Origin: Paenibacillus maysiensis
GTDB taxonomy: Bacteria > Bacillota > Bacilli > Paenibacillales > Paenibacillaceae
Length of the DNA stretch: 64,000 nt
Assembly: GCF_000520815.1 (NCBI RefSeq)
Contig: NZ_ASRY01000196.1
Span: 1 to 64,000, forward strand
Reading direction: 5' to 3'
Below, in pieces: positions 36,045 through 46,527 of the stretch. Each line of letters opens with the position of its first letter. Within the stretch, counting starts at the first letter, position 1. Under the pieces are notes generated by a model. That model was not told where the DNA came from. It saw nothing but the letters and a program-made list of their open reading frames with translations, and did not search any database. Position numbers and translations under genes: made by a program.

Positions 36045-37028
36045 TTAATTGTGTCCGCTCATATTCATATGACTCATGTCCAGTGCAGTTTCATCTTCTG
36101 TGCCGTGCTTGGAAGAACCTTTAGTGGATGTTCCCTCTCCATGACCTGCATGTGGGTTAGAAGCACCATCTACTACATACTTGGTTACGATATCCTGGAA
36201 CAATCCGTCTGGAATCGAAGAATACTCATCAGGCTGGGACAGACCTGGTTTGGCAAGCGCCAAATAGCCATCCTTCGTCAGCGGCTTAGACTGCTTTTTA
36301 ATGTTAGCGACCCAGTTTTTATACTCTTCATCCGACTGAACCTCTACATCAAAGCGCATTTGTCCAAAATGCTCACCACTGAAGTTTGCACCCGAACCAA
36401 AGTAAGTTCCTTCCTGATCGGCCTGCAAATGCAGCTTCATAGCCATGCCTGACATGGTGTAGATCTGACCGCCCAATTGCGGAATCCAGAACGAGTTCAT
36501 TGGGGCGTCGGCAGTCAGTTCAAAACGGACCGGAACACCTTTAGGAATGTGAATTTCATTGACTGTAGCAATACCTTCTTCCGGATACATAAAGAGCCAT
36601 TTCCAGTCCAGTGCAGTTACTTGGATGGTTACAGGCTTTTGTGTACTTGCCAACGGTTTCGAAGGCTCCAGCAAGTAGGTATATCTCACAGTGATAACCG
36701 CAATAATCAAAATAATAACAATCGGAATACTCCACCATACGGTCTCCAGTTTTTTACTGTCGTCCCAGTGGGGCTGGTATTTCGCCTTGTTATCCGGTGC
36801 GTCGCGATAACGCCAAATGATGAAGAAAGTCAAAAATATGACCGGTACAATTAGAAGTGCAGCCATAGACGTTGTAAGAATGATCAGCTCTTTTTGTGCT
36901 TGCCCAATAGGTCCTTTCGGATCGAAAACAACGTATTTTCCGCCAGCATAAAAACACGTCCAAATGAGCAATGCTACCGTGAGCACGGTCAAAACCAACG
37001 CAATAATCGCTTTTGGTTTTTTGTTCAT
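36045..37028 (-). CDS. qoxA: Quinol oxidase subunit II
   Basis: A 327-residue subunit II with a signal/anchor helix, a second helix and a cupredoxin-fold domain. The CuA cysteines of cytochrome c oxidases are missing ('FSGEHFGQMRFDV' in their place), so electrons come from menaquinol. The C-terminal tail is polar with His and Met ('MSHMNMSGHN'). ATG at 37028 follows GGAGAGGGG; the earlier Met at 37064 does not. First gene of qoxABCD. The 408 bases upstream (37029-37436) contain no gene I can support; one T-run hairpin-like patch lies near 37119-37133. Confidence 0.95.
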   Translation of the reverse strand: MNKKPKAIIALVLTVLTVALLIWTCFYAGGKYVVFDPKGPIGQAQKELIILTTSMAALLIVPVIFLTFFIIWRYRDAPDNKAKYQPHWDDSKKLETVWWSIPIVIILIIAVITVRYTYLLEPSKPLASTQKPVTIQVTALDWKWLFMYPEEGIATVNEIHIPKGVPVRFELTADAPMNSFWIPQLGGQIYTMSGMAMKLHLQADQEGTYFGSGANFSGEHFGQMRFDVEVQSDEEYKNWVANIKKQSKPLTKDGYLALAKPGLSQPDEYSSIPDGLFQDIVTKYVVDGASNPHAGHGEGTSTKGSSKHGTEDETALDMSHMNMSGHN

Positions 37029-37436
37029 GTTGTTCCCCTCTCCTTGAAATAATAAATTACTCAAAAACTTAATACTAACGAATTCCTGTAATGTTGCCCC
37101 TATATAAGATATCAGAAAAGCGGGGGTTTTTTTTATTGTTAACAGAATTGTCGATTAATTGTCCGTTTTTTGTGAAAAACCTCTCTAAAAATAAATTTTA
37201 TCTTGCAAATTCAAAATCTTTCATTACTACAAAGATGACCTTAAGAAAAACTATTTCGAAGCCATTCAGAGAAGACAGACCGCCATTAGCTGAAGTTTAT
37301 TCTTGCGTTAACAGAAAGCAAAAAACGGGGCTTCAGACAGTTTATAATTCTACACTGTACGAAGACCCACGTTGTTGTTTTTCTAAAGATGTTTTTTGGT
37401 TCTACAAGTGACTACGATGCTGGAAAACCCTTCGTT

Positions 37437-37685
37437 TTAACTGCGGCCCTTCTCCTGATCTTCCTTCTTGCGGGCAATGACCAGCCCTTTTCCGATCATA
37501 TAAATAAAAAATCCGCCAACGACACATCCAATACCCACCATTAAATATATATTACGATCACTTAGATTACCTAAATTGAACAAAATAAGAATAATTCCTA
37601 CAATCCAAGCGAGCCAGGCGATGACAGACACCGAGCGGCTCATTTGCTTTTCGTTCGATCCTGATTTTCTAAAATTCGAAGCCAT
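37437..37685 (-). CDS. Small two-helix membrane protein, unknown
   Basis: An 82-residue protein with a basic N-terminus, two membrane helices ('VIAWLAWIVGIILILFNL' and 'IYLMVGIGCVVGGFFIYMIG') and a charged C-terminal tail (Lys, Glu). I do not recognise the family. ATG at 37685 has GGGAG eight bases upstream. It lies between the qox operon and bglA in the same direction, but without visible coupling to either. Confidence 0.6.
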   Translation of the reverse strand: MASNFRKSGSNEKQMSRSVSVIAWLAWIVGIILILFNLGNLSDRNIYLMVGIGCVVGGFFIYMIGKGLVIARKKEDQEKGRS

Positions 37686-37901
37686 ATCCTCCACTCCCTT
37701 TGGTCTAAAATTGTTGAAACGTCCTCTTCAGGTATTTTTGTCAGTATGCACAATTCCTGTGATTTAATTCTTAATAGCCTCACCATACTTTTAGCAACCT
37801 GCAATTCATCTTGGATATTATTACCCCAGAGGACTCGCTATTCAAACAAAAGGGAGCGGAAACAGGCCAATGTTCGCTTTAGTATCAATGTACATTTTCT
37901 T

Positions 37902-39248
37902 TTAGCGTCTGGTCTCCAGCCAGTTGTTACTTACGACATTTCGATACCAGTAGTAGCTTTCCTTGGGGGTACGGGCCAGAGTGCGGAAATCGACATGAAT
38001 CATACCGAATCTCATATTGTACCCTTCCGCCCATTCAAAATTGTCCATGAGCGACCATGCCATATAGCCTTTGACGTGAAGGCCGTCATGAATCGCCCGA
38101 TGTACCTGCACCAAATGCTGCTGCATATAGGAAATGCGTCGGTCATCCTGAACCTTTCCATTTACGATCTCATCGTTGATACAAGCCCCGTTTTCTGTAA
38201 TATAAATATCGATGTTGCCGTACTTTTGCAAATAATGCAGGACCTCATACAGCCCGCGTGATTCCACCGGCCAGCCGATATCTGTCACAGGCAGCCCCAT
38301 ATTAATCTCTTCGGATTGAAGGAACCCAGCTTCCGGATTAAAACGATTGACGGACATAGCGTAGTAGTTTATACCGATCAGATCAATAGGTTCGCTAATA
38401 ACGTCCATATCTCCTTCTTGAATCGGTACGGTAGCTCCTTGCTCGGCGAACCAGTCTACCAGAAACTGAGGATACGAACCCTGATAGATGGGCTGGAGAA
38501 ACCAGTCACTATGCAGGGAAACCGTACGCGCACACGCCGCTTTGTCTTCCTCGGAAGTGCTATAGGGTACAGCCCAGGAGACGTTCGGCGCTATGCCAAT
38601 CTGACCACTGGTGCCCAACTCGCGGAAACGGCGTACGGATAGACCATGCGCAACCAGTAAATTGTGCCCGACGTTGATGGCTGTCTGGAGATTGGTCAGA
38701 CCGGGAGCATGAACTCCCAGCATATTGGATAAAAAGGCGATGCACCATGGCTCATTGAACGTCAGCCAATGGTGTATCTTTCCGTGGAACTCGCGGAACA
38801 TCGTCTCCGCATAATGAACGAATGCCTGAATCGTGCGACGGTTTTCCCATCCTCCGGCATCTTGAAGCACCTGCGGCAGATCCCAGTGATACAGCGTACA
38901 AAACGGCTCAATTCCATTTTCGTTCAACATATCCACTACACGATGATAATAGTCCAGCCCTTCCTGATTGACTTCACCGTCACCATTGGGGTATATACGC
39001 GGCCAAGACACCGAAAAACGATATGTCCGAATGCCCAGCTCCTTCATCAGCCGGATATCTTCTTCGTAGCGATGATAGCTGTCACAGGCTACATTCCCGT
39101 TATCTCCGTTGAACACCTTGCCAGGCGTATGGGCAAAGGTATCCCAGATGGACAAACCTCTTCCATCCTCCTCATAGGCCCCCTCGATTTGATAGGCCGC
39201 CGTTGCTGTCCCCCACATAAAGTCCTGCGGAAATTGAAAAATGGTCAT
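37902..39248 (-). CDS. bglA: Beta-glucosidase A (GH1)
   Basis: A 448-residue GH1 enzyme, recognisable as the P. polymyxa BglA type: '[20 protein letters not shown]', acid/base Glu in '[12 protein letters not shown]', nucleophile Glu in 'IYITENGAC', and '[15 protein letters not shown]'. It splits cellobiose and other beta-glucosides; there is no signal peptide, so it acts on imported sugars. Its start overlaps the GH95 stop by four bases (ATGA), so it is the last gene of a five-gene operon for uptake and breakdown of plant oligosaccharides. No clear terminator follows. Confidence 0.95.
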   Translation of the reverse strand: MTIFQFPQDFMWGTATAAYQIEGAYEEDGRGLSIWDTFAHTPGKVFNGDNGNVACDSYHRYEEDIRLMKELGIRTYRFSVSWPRIYPNGDGEVNQEGLDYYHRVVDMLNENGIEPFCTLYHWDLPQVLQDAGGWENRRTIQAFVHYAETMFREFHGKIHHWLTFNEPWCIAFLSNMLGVHAPGLTNLQTAINVGHNLLVAHGLSVRRFRELGTSGQIGIAPNVSWAVPYSTSEEDKAACARTVSLHSDWFLQPIYQGSYPQFLVDWFAEQGATVPIQEGDMDVISEPIDLIGINYYAMSVNRFNPEAGFLQSEEINMGLPVTDIGWPVESRGLYEVLHYLQKYGNIDIYITENGACINDEIVNGKVQDDRRISYMQQHLVQVHRAIHDGLHVKGYMAWSLMDNFEWAEGYNMRFGMIHVDFRTLARTPKESYYWYRNVVSNNWLETRR

Positions 39249-41734
39249 ATTTTTTCTTCCTCTCCATCAATAATAATCGAATGTCTGTCCGTAGTTTCCT
39301 GCTCTTTGGTAAAATTCCATGACAAAATGAATCCTCCATGCTCTGGATCAGGCTGAGCCTGCCAAGCATCTGCACTGAACGGATGGGCACTGCGAATCGT
39401 GCAGCGTCCCGTCGGGACGGATGCGGTAAGTTCCGCGCGGACGAGCCGGGAACCGGACCATTCCATGCTGACCGTCATCCCGCCATGCCCCCGCAATCCG
39501 CTGACCCTCCCCTCCGACCATGCCGAAGGCAGGGCAGGCAGTAAGGTCAGCTCACCCGGACGACTTTGCAGCAGCATTTCCGCAATCCCCGCCGTCGCGC
39601 CGAAGTTGCCGTCGATCTGAAAAGGCGGATGAGCGTCGAATAAATTTGGATAGGTCGAACGCGACAGCAATGTGCGCACATACCGATGTGCTGCTTCGCC
39701 ATCCTCCAACCGAGCGTACAGGTTAATCAACCAGGCACAGCTCCAGCCGGTATGACCACCTCCATGATCAAGCCGTCGGCGCAGCGATATGCGGGCCGCT
39801 TCCGCCAGCTCCGGGGTATCACGAACATGAATTTGTCGGCCGGGATACAATCCATACAGATGAGAAACATGTCGATGTCCCGGCTCCGCTTCCTCAAAAT
39901 CGGCAAACCATTCCTGTAATTGTCCATGACGACCGATCTGGTAGGGCAGCAGGCGTTGCAGCGTCTCTTCACAGCGGTTGCGGAATTCACGGTCTAATTC
40001 CAGCAGGTCCGCAGCCTGGATGCAGTTGCCCAGCAGCTCCCGAATTAGCGTCATATCCATCGTGGAACCCATGGATATACTGCAATCCTCTCCGTCGGGG
40101 GTTTTAAATTTGTTTTCAGGTGATATAGAAGGCGAGGTCACAAGCCAGCCGTCCGGGCCTTCCACGAGCCAATCCATACAAAAGGCGGCCGCTCCCTTCA
40201 TCAGCGGATAAGCTTGTTCCGCCAAATAAGCCGTATCCTGAGTAAACAGATACCGTTCCCATAAATGGGCGGTTAGCCAGACACCCCCGAGCGGCCAAAA
40301 GGCCCAACTGGCATGGCCTCCTGACGGTCCGGCATACCTCCACACGTCTACATTATGGTGGGCCGTCCAGCCTTGAGCTCCATAATGGATCGAAGCAACT
40401 CTGCGCCCTGTGCGGCTAACTTCACCAATCATGTGCAGCAAGGGTTCATGGCACTCGGCAAGATTGCATATCTCCACCGGCCAATAGTTCATCTGGGTAT
40501 TAATGTTCGTTGTATAATTACTGTTCCATGGCGGCTGCACCCGGTCATTCCAGATACCCTGAAGATTGGCGGGCTGACTGCCCGGACGCGAACTGGCTAT
40601 CAGCAAGTAGCGTCCATACTGAAACAACGTTACCTCCAAATCCGGGTCCGCCTGACCTTCACGGTACTGCTCCAATCGCAAGTCAGTCGGAATTTGTCTC
40701 TTTGTCATTTGATCCGTCCCGGCATCATCCCCAAGCTCTAACTCAACGCGGCCAAATAGTTCCCGATGCTCCTGCTCATGCCGTTGCTTCACCTGCTCGT
40801 ATCCAAGCGAGACTGCTTTATCCAGCGTAGCTTGGCATACGCTTGTCGGTTCCGCTGCATCACTGTCCGGTTGAGTATCAAATCCCCGGAATCCAGTAGC
40901 TGCGGCCAAATACACCGTGAGTTTATCCGCGCCCGATACACTCAGCACTCCGTCAGCGTCCTCTGTCAACGTTCCCCCCTCGGAGATCACCCTCGCCTGA
41001 ATCGCAAAAGCCATCCCCAATTCATCCTCGTAAACAACCGACTGCGGATGATCCCCGCGATAGTTTGACTCCACATGACTGGGCGCTCGTCCGGTTAACG
41101 TAATTACGTTTCTCGTTGATTCATCAGCTGAGCCATCCTCCTTGTCATTATCCCATGGGAATGAATCACCAAAATGTGCATCCTCGCCAGCCTTGGCTTC
41201 ACAAGGATGCGGTGTTGTGATGCGCACGATTGTATTGATCCTTCCAGCCCTATCCGCAGTCAGCGATACCATAATAATTCCATCCGGCGCGCTGGCGATG
41301 ACCTCACGGGTATAACGGATACCCCCGCTATGAAAAATGACCGCAGCCGTTCCGGTGGCCAAATCCAGTTTGCGTTCATACTCCACAATTTCCCCAAGTC
41401 CCTGCTGTGTAATCCACAAATCGCCCAAAGGCTGATAAGCCTCCGTATCCCGGCCCAGCATATTCGTATTGATCAGATGCTCGGCATCCTTGTATTTTCC
41501 GTCTGCAATCAGCTCCCGAACGGGCTTCAAATATCGCAATGCGTCATACTGAACGCCATCCCTGGGAAATCCGGACCAGAGCGTATCCTCGTTTAATTGC
41601 AGACGCTCCTCCCCGATCCCCCCAAATATCATCGCGCCCAGCCTTCCATTGCCGACAGGCAATGCTTCCTCCCATACCTTGGCAGGTTGGCGATACCATA
41701 AACGCAGGGATTTTTGCTTTTCACGTTGTCCCAC
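39245..41734 (-). CDS. GH95-family alpha-L-fucosidase/galactosidase-like hydrolase
   Basis: An 829-residue family 95 glycoside hydrolase. It shows '[20 protein letters not shown]' with '[10 protein letters not shown]', '[11 protein letters not shown]', '[19 protein letters not shown]', '[11 protein letters not shown]' and '[20 protein letters not shown]', all typical of the family. GH95 enzymes remove alpha-1,2-L-fucose or L-galactose, for example from xyloglucan side chains. There is no signal peptide, so it acts inside the cell after import. It precedes bglA with a 4-bp overlap and follows the binding protein. Confidence 0.9.
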   Translation of the reverse strand: MGQREKQKSLRLWYRQPAKVWEEALPVGNGRLGAMIFGGIGEERLQLNEDTLWSGFPRDGVQYDALRYLKPVRELIADGKYKDAEHLINTNMLGRDTEAYQPLGDLWITQQGLGEIVEYERKLDLATGTAAVIFHSGGIRYTREVIASAPDGIIMVSLTADRAGRINTIVRITTPHPCEAKAGEDAHFGDSFPWDNDKEDGSADESTRNVITLTGRAPSHVESNYRGDHPQSVVYEDELGMAFAIQARVISEGGTLTEDADGVLSVSGADKLTVYLAAATGFRGFDTQPDSDAAEPTSVCQATLDKAVSLGYEQVKQRHEQEHRELFGRVELELGDDAGTDQMTKRQIPTDLRLEQYREGQADPDLEVTLFQYGRYLLIASSRPGSQPANLQGIWNDRVQPPWNSNYTTNINTQMNYWPVEICNLAECHEPLLHMIGEVSRTGRRVASIHYGAQGWTAHHNVDVWRYAGPSGGHASWAFWPLGGVWLTAHLWERYLFTQDTAYLAEQAYPLMKGAAAFCMDWLVEGPDGWLVTSPSISPENKFKTPDGEDCSISMGSTMDMTLIRELLGNCIQAADLLELDREFRNRCEETLQRLLPYQIGRHGQLQEWFADFEEAEPGHRHVSHLYGLYPGRQIHVRDTPELAEAARISLRRRLDHGGGHTGWSCAWLINLYARLEDGEAAHRYVRTLLSRSTYPNLFDAHPPFQIDGNFGATAGIAEMLLQSRPGELTLLPALPSAWSEGRVSGLRGHGGMTVSMEWSGSRLVRAELTASVPTGRCTIRSAHPFSADAWQAQPDPEHGGFILSWNFTKEQETTDRHSIIIDGEEEKI

Positions 41735-41839
41735 ATCAAATCCTCCCCATTGAGATTAAACAGAGCTCCAATCCCGTATTAACCCCAAGGACAAGCGCTC
41801 TATCATTTCGGCATATCAAAGCTCGGTTAAGTTAACTCC

Positions 41840-43534
41840 TTATTTAGAAGCCTTCCCGCTCCATAGCTCCACTCTGTCCTTCACCAATTGCGTGTATTGC
41901 TGTTCCATTTGTACCGCTCCGGCGGCATCCAGCTCTTTAAGCATGTTGTCGTATACGGTGTCAAAATTGGATGTCGGGGCCAAGATAGCCTCCGGTATAC
42001 GCTTACGGATAATATCCGTCGTTTTTTTGAACGTAACATTATAATTGGATTCATTGTCTGTCGTCAGGTTATAGGCTGCTCCCCATGGCTTCACATCAAA
42101 TTCCTTCTCGCTCGGGAACAGCTCCTTCCACGTTTTTACGCCATACGCCTTGAGCGACTCCTTTTCCGGCTCCGAATAGCTTGCGATAATTTGTTCCGGA
42201 AATTTGGTGGTGTAATAGTTACCCGTAGCGTCCTTTACACCATCACCGTAGTGTCCACTGATCAACGTGTACAGCTCCAGCCCGGTTGTTTTGTTGAAAT
42301 TGGTGGCGTTGTTCGTTTTTTGCTCCAGCACATCAGCCGGAATAACGCGTTTACCGTCTTTGACCTCATAATGCTTACCTTCGATTCCCCAGTTCACCAG
42401 CACCTGTCCTTCATCGGAGGCTAAAAAATCAAGGAACTTAATAGCCCGCACCGGGTCCTTGCAGCTCTCGGTAATGCCTACACCGTAACCGGACATAAAG
42501 CCTGTATCCTGAAAGGAATGATCCTTATATTCCTCTGAAAGTGTAACTGGAAAATGTGCATAGCTGGCATCAGCCTTGCCTGACGTTTTTAACGCATTTT
42601 CAGCTTCCAGGTAGCCCCACTCCTGGTCAATTAGACCGAGAACACGCCCGCTGGCGATTTTGGATTTGTATTGGTCACTTTTTTGTACAAAGGATTCCTT
42701 ATCCAGCAGTCCCTCATTGTACATGTGGTTTAACCAGCGAAAATATTCTTTTTCCACCGGGCGCTTGTAATGGAGCTTGGCTTCAAATGTCTTGGGATCA
42801 ATATTATATTCTCCATCGTCTGACGCTCCGGTCGTCTGGTAGGCAGGATTGGTTACCGTAATCATGATTCTCCAGTCATCCGCATCCAGTGTGAGGGGAA
42901 TTGTCTTTTTACCATCAATGGTCGGATGTTTGGCTACATAGGTTTTGAGTACGTTTTCATAATCCTGTAGCGTTTTTACCTTCGGATATCCCAGTTCCTT
43001 GAGTACCCTGTGCTGGATTTCAAATCCACCCGTCGCATCAAAGTTCTTCTGCCCCACACCTGCATACGTAGGGATGACATAGATAGCCTGATCCTTGTTG
43101 CTATATTTCAGTCGATTCATGTAGGGGCCGTACAGCTTTTTGAGATTCGGCGCGTGCTCGTTGATCAGATCGGTCAGATCAATCATTGCTCCTGCATCCA
43201 CCAGCTTGCTCACATTCGCTTTGGCAGACACCAGATCCGGGTACTCTCCGCTCGCCGCCATCAAAGAAATACGATCATTTCCGCCTCCGCCGCTGACATC
43301 AAATTCCGCATTCAGGGTTACGCCCGTCTTTTTCGTAATTTCCTGGCCTATTTCATCCTTCATTCCGTTCCATAGTGGGCTTGGGTCAGCTCCAAAGAAG
43401 CTAAACGTAATCGGATCGGTTCCGCTGGATGAGCCTTCCTTGGCTGCTTTCTCACCTCCACTGCAGCCTGCCAGTGCAGCAAGTGATACCACGAGCAGGG
43501 GAATGAGTGCAAATCTGGACCAAACCTTTTTCAT
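41840..43534 (-). CDS. ABC transporter sugar-binding lipoprotein
   Basis: A 564-residue extracellular solute-binding protein of the LplA/YtcQ type. Signal peptide with lipobox 'LAALAGCSGG' (lipidated Cys24). It is far longer than typical sugar-binding proteins (about 420), as usual in this Paenibacillus family. With the two permeases upstream it would take up a complex oligosaccharide; the GH95 and GH1 enzymes downstream point to a fucosylated beta-glucan such as xyloglucan. No ATPase gene is present, so a shared MsmX-type ATPase is expected elsewhere. Confidence 0.9.
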   Translation of the reverse strand: MKKVWSRFALIPLLVVSLAALAGCSGGEKAAKEGSSSGTDPITFSFFGADPSPLWNGMKDEIGQEITKKTGVTLNAEFDVSGGGGNDRISLMAASGEYPDLVSAKANVSKLVDAGAMIDLTDLINEHAPNLKKLYGPYMNRLKYSNKDQAIYVIPTYAGVGQKNFDATGGFEIQHRVLKELGYPKVKTLQDYENVLKTYVAKHPTIDGKKTIPLTLDADDWRIMITVTNPAYQTTGASDDGEYNIDPKTFEAKLHYKRPVEKEYFRWLNHMYNEGLLDKESFVQKSDQYKSKIASGRVLGLIDQEWGYLEAENALKTSGKADASYAHFPVTLSEEYKDHSFQDTGFMSGYGVGITESCKDPVRAIKFLDFLASDEGQVLVNWGIEGKHYEVKDGKRVIPADVLEQKTNNATNFNKTTGLELYTLISGHYGDGVKDATGNYYTTKFPEQIIASYSEPEKESLKAYGVKTWKELFPSEKEFDVKPWGAAYNLTTDNESNYNVTFKKTTDIIRKRIPEAILAPTSNFDTVYDNMLKELDAAGAVQMEQQYTQLVKDRVELWSGKASK

Positions 43535-43623
43535 AAATAAAACCTCCTATATTCTTATGATGACTTAACCTGCAATCGCTGTTGCTTTACCACCGGAATT
43601 CCGGCTTTTATGATTTCACCGCA

Positions 43624-44526
43624 TTATGATTTCACCGCTCCCAGTGTCATGCCGCCTACAAAATACTTTTGCAGGAACGGATACACCAGCAGGATGGGGA
43701 GCGTGACCGTAATCGTAATCGCCATTTTGATCGACTCTGGCGAGATTTGGGCCATTTGCTTTGCCATATCATTGCTGTTCGTCATGCTGGAGCCGCCTTG
43801 TTGCGTACTTTGTAATACCTTCATTAACTCAAATTGCAGCGTCGTCCATTGCGGAGTTCCTCCATTATATAAATACGTATCAAACCACGAGTTCCACTGA
43901 TTTACCGCCAGAAAGAGAGCAATCGTTGCCAATACAGGCTTGCACAACGGTAAAATAATTTTCCAGTAAATTGTAAAATCATTCGCTCCATCCAGCTTGG
44001 CGGATTCCTGAAGCGCGTACGGCAAACCATCCATAAAGGAACGAATGACAAACACATTAAATGCGCTGATCAGTCCCGGAAAAATATACACCCAGAACGA
44101 ACCCAGCAAATGCAGATCACGCATCAAAATAAATAAAGGTACCATCCCGCCGGAAAAATACATTGTCAACGCCAGAAACGTGGAGATAAATTTACGGGCG
44201 CGGAAATCGACCCGACTCAGCGTAAAAGCGAGCATGGATGCACAAACCAATCCCAAGACCGTACCGAGCAGCGTACGCAGAATAGATACCTGCAAGCCTC
44301 GAAGGAGACCGTCATACTGGAAAATCGTTTTATAATTTTCGAGTGTAAATTGGCGAGGCCATATATAGATTCCGCCACGAACGGTATCCGTCGAGTTGTT
44401 CAGTGAAATCGCCAGCACATTCAAAAACGGATATAATGTCACCACCACGATCAAAGCCATCAGAACATAGTTGAACAGGTCAAACAGCTTTTCAGACCGG
44501 GTCGCATTAAAAGCCTTTGTCGTCAT
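43624..44526 (-). CDS. ABC sugar permease (LplC/YtcP type)
   Basis: A 300-residue six-helix permease. The EAA loop is 'ALQESAKLDGANDFTIYWKI' followed by 'ILPLCKPVLAT'. It ends in 'FVGGMTLGAVKS', the standard ending of this subfamily. Partner of the permease 15 bases upstream. Confidence 0.93.
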   Translation of the reverse strand: MTTKAFNATRSEKLFDLFNYVLMALIVVVTLYPFLNVLAISLNNSTDTVRGGIYIWPRQFTLENYKTIFQYDGLLRGLQVSILRTLLGTVLGLVCASMLAFTLSRVDFRARKFISTFLALTMYFSGGMVPLFILMRDLHLLGSFWVYIFPGLISAFNVFVIRSFMDGLPYALQESAKLDGANDFTIYWKIILPLCKPVLATIALFLAVNQWNSWFDTYLYNGGTPQWTTLQFELMKVLQSTQQGGSSMTNSNDMAKQMAQISPESIKMAITITVTLPILLVYPFLQKYFVGGMTLGAVKS

Positions 44527-44541
44527 TTCGCATCTCCCTCC

Positions 44542-45555
44542 CTACATGATGCTTTCTTTGGTCAGTTTTTTGAATATGCCATTAGCCGTAAACAACAGCA
44601 GGATGCTGACCAACGAATTGAAAATACCAATCGCTGTCCCGTAAGAGAAACGACCCAAATTAATCCCGTAATTCAGCGCATACAAATCCAGCACCTCGGA
44701 ATAATCCGTCACCAGACTGTTGCCGAGCAAGAACTGCTTTTCAAAACCGTTGCTCACCAGATGCCCAATCGCCATAATGAACAGAACGGCAATGGTCGAA
44801 CGGATACCCGGTAGCGTAATATGCCACATCTGTCTCCAGCGACTTGCCCCGTCCACACGCGAGGCTTCATACTGTTCCTGGTCAATCCCGGTAATTGCGG
44901 CTAAATAAATAATCGTGTTCCAGCCCGTCTCTTTCCATATATCTGAAGCGGTTACAATATACCAGAACCAGCTACCCTTCGCCATAAATTGAATCGGCTC
45001 ATCCACAATATGAAGCGCTATCAATATATCGTTGACAATACCTCCATCGATGGACAGCATTTTCGTAACCAACCCGGCAACAACAACCCAGGATACAAAA
45101 TGCGGGAGATAGGATACGGTCTGCACGAATCGCTTGAACAACATCCCCCGCAGCTCATTTAGAAGAATGGCAAAAAAGATTGGCACAACAAAACCAAAGA
45201 TAATCCCCATGAGGCTCATCGCCAGCGTATTGCGCAGCACCAAATAAAAACGTTCGTCCTGAAATAGCTCAATAAAGTTATCCAGCCCCACCCACTTCTG
45301 ATCCAGAAAGGATTTGGCGGGCTTATAATTTTGAAATGCCATCGTCCAGCCCCACAGCGGAAGATAACTGAAAACAAACACCCAAATGACGAAAGGAATG
45401 GACATAAAATAAAGGTACTTTTGTTGCTTTATGCTGTCCCACAAGCCTTTTTCTCCACGCCCGCGCTTCGGCCCGCGTACCTTGCGCGGTCTGCCCCTGT
45501 TAGACTCAGGAATCGTAGCACCAGCATTGGAAGCGGTTTCAGTTGATGATTCCAT
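44542..45555 (-). CDS. ABC sugar permease (LplB/YteP type)
   Basis: A 337-residue permease with a basic N-terminal tail (about 15-35: 'RGRPRKVRGPKRGRG') and six helices. EAA loop: 'YEASRVDGASRWRQMWHITL'. ATG at 45555 has AAGGAGGA upstream; the open frame to 45591 lacks it. First gene of the operon. No regulator lies next to it; the nearest two-component system of the right type (YesM/YesN) is at 52941-56292. Confidence 0.92.
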   Translation of the reverse strand: MESSTETASNAGATIPESNRGRPRKVRGPKRGRGEKGLWDSIKQQKYLYFMSIPFVIWVFVFSYLPLWGWTMAFQNYKPAKSFLDQKWVGLDNFIELFQDERFYLVLRNTLAMSLMGIIFGFVVPIFFAILLNELRGMLFKRFVQTVSYLPHFVSWVVVAGLVTKMLSIDGGIVNDILIALHIVDEPIQFMAKGSWFWYIVTASDIWKETGWNTIIYLAAITGIDQEQYEASRVDGASRWRQMWHITLPGIRSTIAVLFIMAIGHLVSNGFEKQFLLGNSLVTDYSEVLDLYALNYGINLGRFSYGTAIGIFNSLVSILLLFTANGIFKKLTKESIM

Positions 45556-45690
45556 AACAAGCTCCTCCTTGTATGTAGTTACTATTATCATACTTGGCTG
45601 GCTCAGAAGCTGATACCCAACGAATTAGGAGAAAAATCAGTTCAAAATTAGATATATGGGGGGATTGGGATTTACATGGGGTGCCACTAC

Positions 45691-45807
45691 GCATGCGGAT
45701 GGTGCTTCCCATCGCTGTTGCCCCCGGATTTCTTGAATAAGCACATAATGGTAGAAATCCCGGGGCAAAGGCGACCGCTTCGCTTGTCCAGCACCATTCC
45801 GCCTGCT
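45691..45807. repeat. Long imperfect inverted repeat, two nested stems
   Basis: Outer arms 'gcatgcggatggtgct' (45691-45706) and 'agcaccattccgcctgc' (45790-45806) pair at about 14 of 17 positions; inner arms 'ttgcccccggatttct' (near 45719-45734) and 'agaaatcccggggcaa' (45752-45768) pair almost fully. It is GC-rich within an AT-rich 425-base gap and codes for nothing I can see. It may be a MITE or REP-type hairpin or a structured leader. Confidence 0.65.
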
Positions 45808-45846
45808 CCGTTTGCCGTGTGAATTTTCAAGTTAAAATTATAGATA

Positions 45847-45875
45847 CAAAAAAGACCAGCAATTTAGGCTGGTCA
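45847..45875 (-). terminator. Terminator of the cupredoxin gene
   Basis: Perfect arms 'gaccagc' and 'gctggtc' with a seven-base loop; six T on the minus strand. Confidence 0.85.
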
Positions 45876-45980
45876 GGGTAATAAATTAGAATCTATTAAT
45901 CATATTCTGCAACTAATTGGCAGGAGAACGGATGTCTGTCTGGAGCAAAGAGTTCCTCCTTTTGGAAGGCTATTATTGAT

Positions 45981-46397
45981 TTATTTCACCGTGATCGTCC
46001 CATAGTACATGTACATACCGCAATTATACTCATATACACCCGGTTTCAGGTCTTTGACGGTAAAATAGTTATTTTCATGGTCCATAAAAACGTCCATTCC
46101 AAGCTTCAACGATTGTACTTCGTCTATGCAAGTAAAGGATGTCGATCTCTTAAAATTAATTTTGGTCGGGACACCAGCTTTTATTTCAATATTTTTAGGA
46201 TAAAAACCGTCTCCCTCTACATTTACCGTAGCAATTTCATACTTGGCTTTGTCCGGCTCTTCTTGAACGGTTTTAGGTTGGCTAGCCGGAAACGACGACA
46301 CGCTCCCCTCAAAATAAAACAAGACAAATCCGCCCACGGTCAGCGCTACAAAACCAATCAGCATCAAGTGCCAATTTTTAGAGATGAATGTTTTCAT
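45981..46397 (-). CDS. Membrane-anchored cupredoxin-like protein
   Basis: A 138-residue protein with one N-terminal anchor ('LMLIGFVALTVGGFVLFYF') and a C-terminal cupredoxin fold ('VEGDGFYPKNIEIKAGVPTK', 'GVYEYNCGMYMYYGTITVK'). Possible copper ligands are Cys in 'YNCGMYMYYG' with its Met, the Cys of 'FTCIDEV' and the His of 'MDHENN'. It faces outside the membrane and could bind or carry copper for the nearby oxidases; that role is inference. GGAGGGG precedes the ATG. Confidence 0.75.
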   Translation of the reverse strand: MKTFISKNWHLMLIGFVALTVGGFVLFYFEGSVSSFPASQPKTVQEEPDKAKYEIATVNVEGDGFYPKNIEIKAGVPTKINFKRSTSFTCIDEVQSLKLGMDVFMDHENNYFTVKDLKPGVYEYNCGMYMYYGTITVK

Positions 46398-46527
46398 TCA
46401 AATCAGTCCCCTCCAGTTGATCGTTCACGTGTAACACTTTAACTCTAACCAGTATATATAAGTTAATCAAAATTTAAAATACTTTATTCGAGTTATGTTG
46501 CACCGAAGCTTGATCTTCTCTATTTCT

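Noticed and set aside
36045-37028. Cytochrome c oxidase subunit II
   Set aside because: The CuA cysteine pair is missing, so it is a quinol oxidase.
37091-37411. 106-codon plus-strand frame upstream of qox
   Set aside because: No ribosome site, no domain, odd composition in AT-rich leader sequence.
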